From Cymbidium sinense (lineage: Eukaryota; Streptophyta; Magnoliopsida; Asparagales; Orchidaceae), in the NCBI GenBank assembly GCA_021442155.1, contig CM038229.1:94645716-94709715 (forward strand): a stretch of 64,000 nucleotides of DNA. Direction: 5' to 3'. Under the pieces are notes generated by a model. That model ran no database searches. It saw only the letters and a program-made list of their open reading frames with translations, and was not told where the DNA came from. A program made the position numbers and the translations under genes. Positions 50,481-62,267 of this stretch are shown here, piece by piece. Numbering within the stretch: position 1 is the first letter of the stretch; each line of letters begins with the position of its first letter.

Positions 50481-53100
50481 AACAAAATATAAGTAGCAAG
50501 CTAATCAAACTATAAAAATTAGAAAATCAATCATAAAAAAAAATAACCAACATTGTCATTGTTTAATAAAAAAATAGAAATATAATTAAATTTGAACATC
50601 AAAAAATAAGTTTCATTAAAATTAAATCAAAATAAATAACTACTAAATAAAATAATAAATATACAATTTGAATAATCATTAATTATAGTATATATAATTT
50701 ATTTCTGTTAGATTAAAACTATATTATCAAAATTATTAAAAATTGTGAAGGTTTACAACAAAAAAAAAGAAAAAGTCTAAAAATAATAATAACAAAACTG
50801 ATCCTTAGTCACGTGAAATCAAAAATATATATATATATATATATCAAGCATCTATGTTATCATTTTCACACCATTTATCCTAAATAAAATAAATAAATAA
50901 TATATTTGAACATCACTCTTTTATTAAAGCTAGCAAAATCATCTCTTTATTTCATGTGAATAAATAAATTTTATTTTCTATTCAAATGAAAACCTCCTTC
51001 TCATTTTAAAATAATCAAAATAAAATATCTTATCTTATCTGTTGGAGCATGTGAGCCATCTCTCTCTCTTCTCTCTTTCTCTCTCTTCTATCACCATCAT
51101 CCCTCCCAATTAACAAAACTCTCAATTGAGACTCCTTTTCATGAGCCTACCATCTCCTCCTTCATTTTCATCCCCATGAACTGAGGGAACAAGAGAGAAA
51201 GCGGAGCTCTATTACAGAGCCTCATCCTGCCATTTGTAAGAGAAGCTTTCCTCTCATCTTCTCATGCAAGAGAATCATACCAACAAGATCTTCTCCATCC
51301 ATCTTACAAATCTAGTACAATCCCTTTGTTCCCCATCTCACTCTTGTATCCACACGCCAGCAATGTCTCATCCTCTTACCTCCTCTTTTCCTCCCTCTCC
51401 ATTGAATTGAACTAGCCACACACCTCTCCCTACAAACAGCATGGGAGAGACTCATGCCCAACACTCTTATCTATGCTCATGCTCTACCTCTGTCTTTTGA
51501 GCCACCATAACCTGCAAGAATATTCATGAACTCAATGCAAGTTAAGTATTTCCAATTGCATTCTTCTTGTCCCTCTCATTTTTTGTCAATGTGTCATGGT
51601 ACAACATGGTGGTTCTTTTATCTTCCTCTACTAAACCAACACTTGATCTTCTCCACATTTTCACAAAATTGTTGCAAATTTTAATCTTTATATGTTGAAC
51701 CTCATTTATTCTTAGTCATTTTACTATTTTATTCTCATCCATTTTTTATTGGTTGTGATTTGAATTATTTATCACACAATGTTTATAAAAGATATTTTTC
51801 ATCTTGCATTAACTATTTATTATGAGAATGATAAGCTCAAATCGAGTGAGCTCATATATTGTGAGGATAAACATTTTATAATCTATGTGTTTTAAAATAA
51901 ATGACCAATTTAATAAATATGTTAATAAAAAAAGTTAAGAAAAAAGCAAAAAATAATGCTAAATAAGTATTGATCAAAACAAAAATTAAACATTATTAAA
52001 ATATAATTCTTAAACACTTAGAAATCGTAGGGATCTATGTTTATGTGTTGAATGTATAAATCATTAACTACTTTACTTTTAATCCTTTGGTGAAATTTAG
52101 AGACAAAAGAAAAATTATTTATTTTATGTGTTATAAATAAATAGTTTGATTGTTCAAATTTTAGTGATTTGATTCCACCTATCTTTATGATTATCACTAT
52201 TTATTTTTATAATGATAAACATTATTTATATTTTATTAAATAATCATCTAAAAAAAAAAGAAATTAATCAATCTTTAAATTTAACAAAATAAAAAAAAAA
52301 AACTAATATGTGATGAGACAAAATAAAAAAATGTGCAAATTAAATTATCATAAAATCAAGTAAAATTAGTATAAAAGAGAAAAAATTAATTAAATCAATA
52401 GTATTATAAAATTAATCAATAATGAAAATAAAAATTGTTTAAACATAATTTATCAATTATAAAATCAATTTAATCTCTAATCATATATGTGATTCTAAAA
52501 TCAAAAATAAAATTTAGTTATGTGACATATCAATCATAATTAACTCAACTATTACAATACTTTTATTTAATTGGTATTCATATAAAATTTGAGAATTCTA
52601 ACTAATTCAAATCACATTTTAATAAAAATATAATATAAAAATGGATATATATATATATATAATATATATATTTAATAAAAAAAATATGTATATATTAATA
52701 TATATATATATAAACTATTTTAAAATGACAATTTGTCAAGAAAAAAAATAGAGCAAGTTTGTGAATTATATTCTGATATAATCAAATCAAATAAACATAA
52801 AATTAAATATAAATCTAAAGTTATTAAATCATATCTAATTACTCCAAATAAAAAACAAACATGTTGAATTAAGATAAGAGAACAATATATGTTAAAGAGA
52901 TAATCATTTATGTAAACTAGATGTAAATTTCATAAGTTAATTAATTGGAATTAAATAAAAGAACAAATTAAATTTTAAATATATCTAAGAAATTAAAATA
53001 TTCAACAATCCAAATCAAACAAAAAAAAAATAATAAAAAATAATGAATTTAAAAAAATTATCAAAATGATAATAATCATATGAAATTTAAACAAAATAAA
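50480..53100. other. AT-rich block replacing the middle of R-C
   Basis: This is mostly extremely AT-rich non-coding DNA with short AT microsatellites (about 50,826-50,845 and 52,644-52,710). One island at about 51,040-51,610 is clearly richer in C and pyrimidines, beginning with CT repeats. It is not part of the other R copies and may be another inserted element. No domain, RNA gene or long frame was recognised. Confidence 0.5.
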
Positions 53101-53790
53101 AAAAAGCCTTTTATTCTTTTATGGTAGTCTATAAAATTGTTTATTGTTGTGTTCATATTGCACATTAGAAATAACATGCCTTTCTTAGTTTCTATATGTT
53201 TGATGCTTTAATGTGGCTGGTTGATTAGGCTCTTAGGATAAAATTAATTTTCTACCCCAATTATTAACTCATAATTAAAATTTAAAATAACTCATAACCT
53301 CACCATAAAGCCTCAGGTTTTAAATAAGATAAATAAAAGATTTAGCAACCCTAAGTTGAATGGTTGAATGTCTCACAACATGCATGCATATGCTTTCTCT
53401 TGAACATGAAAGATCTCCATCCTTGCATGATTAGGGAATGCTTGACTGTGAGGGCATCCCTTGTGGTGGAGAACACCTTCTAGCTGGTTTAGCCCATAAC
53501 ATATTTTCATCATGCATATAGGTATCAAAATCCTAAAGCCTTTGTCAAAATGAAATGTCAAAATTGAAATAAAATTTGAAAAGATTTTGCATTTGTAGAT
53601 TAAGTCATTACTCATACCACTCATGCTCTAGTCTCTTAGGGAGTGGGTTTAAGGACTCTAGTCTCTTTCTAAATAATAACTACCCTAGCTATCTTGAAAC
53701 TCATAAGACTTGCCTACATGAATTTAAAGTAGGAGAGTTAGTTACCACTTGTTGTAAGCTCATCAATGTGGTTTATCCTCTCTTGTGGAG
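53100..53790 (-). repeat. Segment T, copy C
   Basis: It matches R-A's segment T (27,118-27,780) in direct orientation through most of its length, including ACTCATAATTAAA, AAAGATTTAGCAACCC, CATGCATGCATA and GGAGAACACCTTCTAG. The match fades after about 53,760. Two overlapping short frames here (53,373-53,624 minus, 53,576-53,794 plus) have no recognisable domain and are not annotated. Confidence 0.65.
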
Positions 53791-54490
53791 GTAAACATAT
53801 ACCCATCTTGCTTAGACTTAGGTTGTGCTTTGGCTTATGCCAAAGCTCCCTAGAATTAGGATCCAGGTAGCTATTTCCTTGGCTACTAGCATAAATCCTC
53901 ACCTCTTAGGAATTTCTACAATCTTATGTTGTTGGATTATAAGTCCTAGCTTTCTAATAAAATGTCAACTTCAATAAAATTAATCTCTTCAACTTCAAAC
54001 ATATAAATCCCAACCATAGGATAGATTGGAATGCTCACTATGCTTCCTAGTATCATGAGCATTTCTTACTCCTTCTCTTGGCTTTGATAATAAGCCTTCT
54101 CCTTGAACAATCCCATTTGATTTTCCAATACAAATAATCCTTTGATAGTCTAGCCTTAAAATCTTTGAAGACCATAATTTCTACTTTAATCAAGATTATT
54201 CCTAAGGAGTTCCCATTCCTTATGACATAATTAACTATGGAGGCTTGCCTCCATAAGGAACTTAATGAACCTAGCTTAATATAAACCCTACATTACTTTT
54301 CCATGTAAAGTAGAGGAAAGATCTCTCATACATTAAAGACCCATCATGCCTTAGAGTCCTAGGTGATTAGTCCAATATAGGGTGATGATTTCTATTTTTT
54401 AAGAAAGTGCATCATACCTTAATGTAGTACCCAATCACTTCAATAAATACACCTAAGATCTGTGGTGTCCCACCTTCAAAAATAAACACC
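53790..54490. other. Unassigned spacer
   Basis: About 700 bases lie between segment T and a short telomere-like block. No repeat partner in the window, no coding sequence and no RNA gene was recognised. A local palindrome, GCTTTGGCTTATGCCAAAGC, lies at about 53,827-53,847. Confidence 0.4.
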
Positions 54491-54635
54491 ACAACCCTAA
54501 ACCATAAACCCTAAACCATAAACCTAAAACAAAACCTAAACCCTAAACCCTAAACCTAAACCCTAAATATTAAAACCTAAACCCTAAACCCTAAACCCTA
54601 AACCTTAAACCATAAACACTAAACCCTAATATTAA
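54490..54635 (+). repeat. Degenerate telomere-like array, block 7
   Basis: About 145 bases of CCCTAAA-type repeats lie immediately left of the LINE. With block 8 on the other side, this suggests the LINE inserted into telomere-like DNA. The edge sequence ACCCTAATATTAAA resembles ACCCTAAATACTAAA at 62,274-62,289, a possible degraded target-site duplication. Confidence 0.85.
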
Positions 54636-54709
54636 AATTAAAGAGGCCCGAAGCCTCCTGTTCGCAATTTTCCTTTCCCTCTCATTTTGGCGATGTTGTT
54701 TCGTTATTT

Positions 54710-56050
54710 TGAATGATTCTCACTAGATTCCTTCTAGAATCGATGGCGCTAGCTGATTTTGTGTCTTCCTTTGGAGTGACATCACCGCATCTTCTTCTCG
54801 ATGATTCCTTGGGAAAATTGAAAGATCCTATGGATCTTGCTAGGCATCATCTACCTTTTCTTCAAAATCATTCAAAGACATTCTCACTGGTAAAGATGGT
54901 TGTTCAAGTGAGTCCCTGGAACATATTTTGACTTCTTTTGGAGGCATGCCTATGGTTATGTGCTATGATCGATTGTGGAAAACTTGCTAAGCCATTTGAA
55001 TTTGGTTGGGAAGTTTACCCTTCGTAGGCCTAATCTGGAAAACATTCGCTTTTTTTTTCATATTCTAAAACTTTTGGGCACTTTTAGGTTTGTTTAATTC
55101 TGCACATTTTGATTTAGTTGACAATGATTTGGATTACTCCTATGTTTTCTCACATCTTATTTTGTTTTCAATTCCCAAATGAGGTTGCTAAAATTGACTC
55201 CACTATTTGATATTAAGAAAGAATCCCCAATGTGAATTCATTTTGTTAACCATGAATTCCTTTTTCCTATAGGTGCCTTATTTGGTCATCATTGCAAATT
55301 GATCAAGCAACAACTAAAAAATCTCTTCCTAGTGGTTAGAATTCTTTTGAATTGGACATTACCAAGAAACACCCCAAAGAAATCTAGTTGGGATCTAAAA
55401 TTATGGTTATATGCAAAGAATTGAATTTGGAAATTTCCTATCTCTTTGTTCTCACTACAAAATCCATGGGCATGATAATTCTGAATGTTTCATTCTTCAT
55501 CCTCACCTAAAAAAGAAAATCCTAAGGAAACTTCTCTTCCTACCAATTAGACCTGAATATCAAAACTACTTTGGAAATTCTTTATTTCCTTCTCGAGCAA
55601 TTGAAAGCTTCTAATGTGAACAATAATAGATTTTTCTAAACTTTTGAATGAGGATTCTATCTAATTCGATCCCTACATCCTTGTTGCTTTGATAGATGAA
55701 AATGAAGCTTTAATGGGAACATAAATGAGGAATTTAATATTATGCATCATTCTAATTCAATGGAGAATATGGTTTTAATACCTCATGATAATCAGTTGAT
55801 AAATCTAATTCTATATTCCAAATTCAAGATGATTTAACTTCTCAAAATGATTTGCTTTTATCTAATAATTTGGCTAATGATTAGGAAGGTTTGGTGTTCC
55901 CACTTGCCTTCTTAATAAATTGGTTTACTCCCTCCCTTGCTATTCTGTAGCTCATTTATCTTTAATAAATTATAGTGTCTTGGAAGAAGGAGAATTCACT
56001 TCTCATCAAGAGATTTCTCCTAAATCTATGACTAATGTTGCTAAATCTTT
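54710..56050 (+). pseudogene. LINE ORF1 (gag-like) pseudogene
   Basis: It encoded the nucleic-acid-binding ORF1 protein of a plant L1 element. An N-terminal open stretch at 54,713-54,931 starts with MILTRFLLESMALADF. Next comes LVGKFTLRRPNLENIRFFF at about 55,003-55,060, the hallmark of the DUF4283 domain of plant LINE ORF1 proteins. At 55,444-55,488 lies LCSHYKIHGHDNSEC, a CCHC zinc knuckle in which the second cysteine has become tyrosine. The C-terminal part (to about 56,050) is acidic and asparagine-rich, with stops. It lies about 150 bases upstream of ORF2. Confidence 0.75.
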
Positions 56051-56135
56051 CACATGATGATTCAAAGGGAAAAGAAAATGGCTTCCAAACTTTCTAGTCA
56101 AAAAAAAAAAAAAATGCTAAAATTTTCCTCCCAAA

Positions 56136-59100
56136 TTGCCAAGAAACACTAGAGCTGTTCCTCTCTCTCAATTAACTTTTACTTTCCACCCTCCTTTTCT
56201 TTTCTTTATGTTTAATTTTTTAGTTTGGAATGTTAGAGGGATTGGTACCCTTTCTATTTGTAACCATATTAGAAATCTTTGTCATATCCATAATATTTCT
56301 TTACTTATTATTCTTGAGTCGCTTTTCATGCTAATAAAATTAACCATGTTGAGAAAGATCGGTTCAATAAATTTTTCTCTAATGTTAGTAATAAGATTTG
56401 GTAATTTTGGAATAACTTTGTAGACCTTTCATGATTTTTCATCAAGTTGTTAATGCTCAAATCTCTTATGGTGATTATTGTGTTTTGGGCTATTTTGTTT
56501 TGCATCTTGTACTAGATATGGTAGAAATCTTCTTTGGGATAACTTGACTAATTTTTCCACCTCTGTCAATAAACCTTGGTTTGTTGGTGGTGATTTCAAC
56601 ACTATTTTGTTCTTCTGAATGAAGTGGTGGTTATTCTCTAATATTCATTCCATGGAAGAATTTTCCAATATGATCCTTGATTGTAATTAGATTAATATTG
56701 GTTTTAAGAGTTCTAATTATACTTGGCTAAACTTTCATTTGGCAAATTGTTAAATTATTCTTTTAATACTCATTGGATTACTCAATGGCCTATTACTTCT
56801 ATTGATCATTTAAGTAGAACCTTGTCGATCATGCTCCTCTTTTGGTTTCTATTAAAGATAATTCTAATAAATTAAAAATTTCACTCCTTTTAGGTTTTAG
56901 AACATGTGGATTCAGCATATTGATTTTTTTATTATTGGCTAACAATTGGAAAGCTCCTTTACATCCTGATAATTCTATTATGGGGATGAATAGACTTTGG
57001 TTTAAGCCTAAAAGACTTAAACAAATTGTGGTTGGTGGAACAAGCATTATTTTAAAAACTTTTTTTGCTAATATCAAAGATATGGAAAAATTGGTTTGTG
57101 ATATTGAAGTCTCTATGTTTAATCCTTCTAAGATTAAGGAATTTGACTAAGGTGAAAGATAAGCTTGTTAATTTTCAAAATATGGAAGAGTCTTATAGGC
57201 CAAAGCGCTAGTAAACACATTATGGATGGTGATAGGAATACTAGCTATTTCTATGCTTTAGTTAATAAAAAAAGAGAGCCTTAAATAATATTAAAAAAAT
57301 TAAAGATGACAATGGAGAATGGATTATGGAGAATAATGATATTAAGGATTCAATCATTAATTACTTTAGAAATATGCTTAATAAGAGTTGCTCTTATGAA
57401 GCTATTTCTAAATCACTTAATTCCTTCTATTATTACCAATGATGACAATAATTCTCTTACTATTGCCTAATGAAGATGAAATTTTAAAGTTCTTGATAGC
57501 ATGAACATAGATTCTATGGTTGGTCCGAGGTTTCACTACCCAATTTTTCCAAAATTGTTGGTTTATTATTAAAAATGATATGATTGAGGCTGGTTGATTT
57601 TTTTTAATGGTAATCCTTTTCCTAGATATTTTTCTAGCACTTCTATTTTCTCATACCTAAGAAAGATAACGACTATTGGTGTGATTTTAGACCAATTAGT
57701 CTTTACACCTTCTTCAATAAGTGATTTCCAAAATTCTTAAAGCTTAGTCTTTTACTTCATAAGATTATCTCTCAACCAAACGATTTTGTTAGAGGTATCT
57801 ATTTTTGATAACATTATACTTGTGAATTAATTCATGATTTAGATGCTAAGACCATAGGTGGAAACATTCTTTTCAAATTAGATATTACCAAAGCTTTTGA
57901 TAATATCTCTTGGATTTTGTTTTCCATATTCTAAATTTATTTGGGTTTTCTACTAAATTTATTTTTCTTATTAAAATTGTATTAATATTGGTGGTTCTCT
58001 ATTTTGCTTAATGGGAAGCTTTAGGCTTCTTTCCTTCTTCCCATGGCTTAAAATAAGGGATCCTTTATCTCCTATTTTATTTATTATTGTTGTTGAGTAC
58101 TTATCTAGGAGCATCAATGAGTTATTCTTAAACAATCCTAGTATGTACCTGAACTCTTGGTGGTCTTCCCACTTAAGCTTTGCAGATGATTTTATTATTT
58201 TTTTGTAATGCTTTATTCATCATACCAAAACCTCAAGATTTTGTAAATAAATTTGGTAGAGAAAGTGGTCTTTCTATCAATGATAACAAAATTTATTTTA
58301 TTACTTCTTCAAGTATCTCCAATAATAAAATCAATCAAGTCCTACATATCACTAATTTTAAACATCAACACTTACCTCTTAAGTACTTAGGTGCTCCTCT
58401 TTTTAAAGGTCCAAAATTATCCCACCTTTTGATGAGTTAATTCAAAAAAATTTTAAATAAAATTTTTTTGGGAATTCCATTTACTTTCCTTTGGTGTGCT
58501 CACTAATCTTAAAAGAACTCTCAATTCAATGCCTCTTATTTGATTCAAACTATTATTCCCACTAATTCTACTCTATAATTGATCGCTTGATTAATAAATT
58601 TTTTGGTGGTCCAATAATTCTATTAAAAGAATTCATTGGACTTCCGGGCATAAATGTTGTGGTCCTTTGGTGAAGGTAGTCTTGGTTGCAAACCCATTCA
58701 TGAAGCTATCACTACCTTCTCTCATAAGCTCGTGGAATTTGAGAAAGAATGATATCCTTTGGCTAATTTTATGATGGAAACATATTGCCAAGGTAAACCC
58801 TCTTACTTGTGCTTATAAAGTTGGTGACTCTCTAGTTTGGAAAAGGCTTTACTCCATTAATTGGGTTGTTGAATCCTTAATATCTTGGGGTATTCATCTG
58901 TGTTCTTCCTTTTGGCAAGACAATAAGATTGGCAATGGCACTATTGACTCCCTTTTATCTACACACTCCACTGAAGTAGTGCATTAACTTTTTGGATTAA
59001 TAATAATTGGAATGAAAATAAACTTGAGAACTACATTCTTTTTTTTTTTGACAAGTTTTGCAACATCGCTATCTTTTCTAATAAACTAGATCAAATCCTT

Positions 59101-60050
59101 TTCAAGCTCTCTTACAATGGTGATTTCATTCTTAAAGAGCTTTGAATTTTATTTGAAATAAAGAAAACACCACTAATGTTTTCATTAAACTTTGGAACAA
59201 TATCATTCCATTTCTTATTCTATTTTAGGAGGATTAATAACTTCATTTCTATTGATTCCTTGCTCGGCTTAAAGGGTTTTATTTACCTTCTAAGTGCTAT
59301 TGTTGCTTTCATATTGAAAATGTTAATCATGTTTTGTCAATGGTGCTATTGCTTCCAAACTTTGGATATGGTATGATGTTTATTTAACACTAACTAATTT
59401 CATGGTTCTTTCATTATATCAACTTTGAAGTTTGTTTCCATAAAATAGTGAAAGGTCATTTCAAAGTTTTAATTTCTATTACCCTTATTTGGTTCATTTG
59501 ATGAATAGAAATGATGATAAATATCATGGTATCCTATGAAAATCTGTAGAACTAAAAATTGCTTTGTCACTTTGCATGATGATCCTTCCTAAGAAGTATT
59601 AGATTATATACATTGGATGATCCAAAAAATTTATTAAGATCAATACATGATGGTTTTTTTCCCAAACAATTATGGCTATGGTTGAATTCTTAGGGATTCT
59701 AAAGGTACTATTTGTACTTTTGCCTACCACCTCAAAGCTTATTCTATTTATGCCGAGCTCCTATTAACAAAGCTATTGATATTTGTTTAAGAAAGGCCTT
59801 TAATATTTGGATTGAAGTTGATGCTCTTCTATTACTTGATATGCTCAATAATAATAAAATGGGGAATGTTGACTTATTTTATCTTCTTAATCACACTTAA
59901 AAGCTTCTTTCTCAAAAAAAAAATTTCACATTCTTCATGAAGGTAATGCTTGTTGATTTCGCTAATTTGGGAGGGAAATTAAATGAGCTCACTTTATTTG
60001 ATAACCATAGCTTACCTAAGCATCCGCATGGTCCAGTCAATTTGGATAAC
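56136..60050 (+). pseudogene. LINE ORF2 (EN-RT-RNase H) pseudogene
   Basis: The APE-type endonuclease starts with FLVWNVRGIG (about 56,217-56,246), has GDFN at 56,589-56,600, TWLN near 56,721 and a frame-shifted SDHAPLL near 56,824. The RT shows DFRPISLY (about 57,682-57,705), KLDITKAFD (about 57,875-57,901), DPLSPILF (about 58,059-58,082), the catalytic FADD at 58,179-58,190 and YLGAPLFKG near 58,387-58,413. A zinc-binding RT-associated region with CYCCFHIENVNHVL lies at about 59,295-59,335. RNase H-type sequence (RDSKGTI..., AELLLTKAI, ...HEGNAC, DFANLG) occupies about 59,690-59,970. The RT catalytic FADD is retained, but the frame is broken many times. The motif order is diagnostic of plant L1 elements with an acquired RNase H. 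Confidence 0.87.
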
Positions 60051-60059
60051 ACTGACCGC

Positions 60060-62262
60060 CTTTACCTCATTTTAACCTTCCGGTATTTTGTTGATTTTTT
60101 GCTATGGTGGTTTTATTCAGACTATTTTTGGTTTTTATTTTATGCTTCACCAAAGTGGTTTTTGAGTTTATTTCTATACTTAAACCCCTTCCTCTTAACC
60201 CCATTCTATACTTGATTGACCCTTTTTTGGGTCATAGTGGTTTTAATTAGTTTCCTATCCTCTAAGATGTTTATGTGGCTCATGCTATGCTTCTTTTATC
60301 ACCAAGTGATTTTTGAGGGTCTCCTATTGGGTTATGGCTATGACAATTTTGGCCTACCCTTTATTAATAGATGTTGGGTTTTCTAGTTTTTCTGGCTATG
60401 GCCTTATTTGAAGTGGATTTTAGCTATGGTTAGTTCTATTATTTGTCGCTATTTGTTTCTCTTCCATCTACTGCTATTTTGGGTGGTTATTTTTTGGTGC
60501 TATCGGCCTCTTCTGCTTAGTTTTGGGTTTTTGGTGGATGATGTTCTCCTTCCTGGTTTGGTTTTGGGGCTTCAGCTAGTTGGTTTTTCCCTCCTTGTGG
60601 ATTGGAGGTAGTTGTTATGGGGTTATTTTCTTCCTATTTCTCCTTTGTGGTGATTCACCTTTGGGGTTTGGAAGGGGTTTGTTTGCCTTAGCCTTGTTCC
60701 TTTCCTTATAGTTTTGATGCTTGTGGTTGGGTGGTCCTCAGCCTTTTTTTGATGGGTGACTACTATTTTTATTTCTTGGTTATTTTGGAGATCTCCGTGA
60801 GGTTGTGGCTTTGTACTTGTTCTTTTCCTTTTTTGGGCTCATTGGGCTTTGTCTGTTGGTTGGTTTGTTGGTAATGGGCTACTATTTTAATGGTCGCTTG
60901 GTTGACTAGGTGGATGTGCTATGTTTGATGGTTGGTTTAGGTGCTTTTGGTTGGGTTTTGGTCTGCTCTAGGTTGGTTATCCTCTTATGTAGCTTCTTTC
61001 CTTTATTTTTGTTCTCGATTTAGGTGTTGATTTTTATGCTCATCCTATTGGCTATCTGGGTTATTTTATTGGCTATTTTGTTGGTAGAGAATATGAGCTA
61101 TGTGGTTTTTTTGGTCCTATTTTAGGACTTGTTGTTGGTTGCTTCTTGAGGGGTTTTTTGTGGTCTATCTCCCTGATGCATGTCATTGCTTAGTGTTTTG
61201 GGATTTATTTGGCTATTGGTATTGACTCCCTGTTTATTTGGCCTCCTTATTTCCCGATATTTGCCTCTTGGTTGGTGGTGGATTTGCTATTCTTTGGCGC
61301 CTTGGTGGTGGTTTTGTTGGTAATTTATGGATGCCCTTTTGGCTTCTATATACTATGGTTTTCCTCTAGTGTTTCTTATCTTTATTTTTTCTATTTAGGT
61401 GGAGGTTTTTCTCTTGATTTGGATTGCTAGTGCTCGACATTATCGTGGGTGGTTGTTTTCCTTTCAAACTATTTTGCTGATTGTGTTATTCCCCTATTTA
61501 TGTTAACCCTCTTTTCATGTTTCTCTTCCTATTGGTGGTGGCTTTGGTGGAGTTACTGATTATTTTTTTTAGCACCATCATTGTAACTTCTGGATGTTGG
61601 CTTTAAGTGATTGTTTATTGTGAGTTTTGGTTGGTGGGTTGGTTGTTGGTTGGCTTGGCAATTTTTCTCTATTTGTTTGGTGAACCGGATCACTATGGAC
61701 TATTTTGCCTTGATGGTTGCTTATATTAGGTATAATCGGCTATGATGGCCTTGATGTTCCTCATATCTTCTCTCTAGTATGCATATGATTATAACCGCTT
61801 CTCATGAAGTTTGATGCTCATATGTATTGTTTCCCCTTCAGATGATCTTAACTAAGCTTGAGCCTTCTTTCTAGCTCTTCTAAATTGTTTACTTTATCTT
61901 TTCCCTTGAGCTATGACCATTGCCTTTGTAGTTTTTGTAGATTTCTTTTGCTTGTTGGAACTTCACAAATGGAATGATCTTTACTACCAACTCAAGTCTG
62001 ATGTGGATCTTGCTTATCTTGACTTCTCAAAGGGATCATGAGTTATTGCGACTAGCCTTTTACTACTTTCTTGAGATATATTAGTCTTATTTTGTGTCTT
62101 TTCTCATTTGATTTTAAGTTGTATTTGCTCTTTAATTTTTTTCCATTGTACTTAGATTGGGGTTTAGCTCTTTAGGTTTCTTGTAGCTCTGAGTAGAACT
62201 TTGAGCTTTACCCCTTTTAAGGAGATTATATCCTTTATTTTTATGGTAATAAAATTCTAACT
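60060..62262 (+). other. T/G-rich 3' region of the LINE
   Basis: This stretch of about 2.2 kb has strong T and G bias on the plus strand, repeated TTGGTTG, GGTGG and TTTTGG words, several short open frames (e.g. 60,408-60,611 and 61,209-61,430) and no domain. It runs to the A-rich LINE end. The fragment at 35,500-36,258 has the same style. The short frames are phenylalanine/leucine/tryptophan-rich because of the composition and are not annotated as genes. Confidence 0.5.
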
Positions 62263-62267
62263 TTCCT

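Larger units (their letters stand above)
54640..62266 (+). mobile_element. L1-type LINE, near full length, decayed
   Basis: This non-LTR retrotransposon of about 7.6 kb has ORF1 (DUF4283-like domain and zinc knuckle), ORF2 (endonuclease, reverse transcriptase, zinc-binding region, RNase H), a long T/G-rich 3' region (60,060-62,250) and an A-rich end at about 62,262 joined to CCCTAAA. Flanking telomere-like DNA on both sides marks the insertion. Frameshifts and stops throughout make it inactive, though most family motifs are readable, so the decay is moderate. The 2.2 kb beyond the RNase H region is longer than expected for a plant L1 3' UTR and may hold a second element or extra sequence. Confidence 0.88.
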
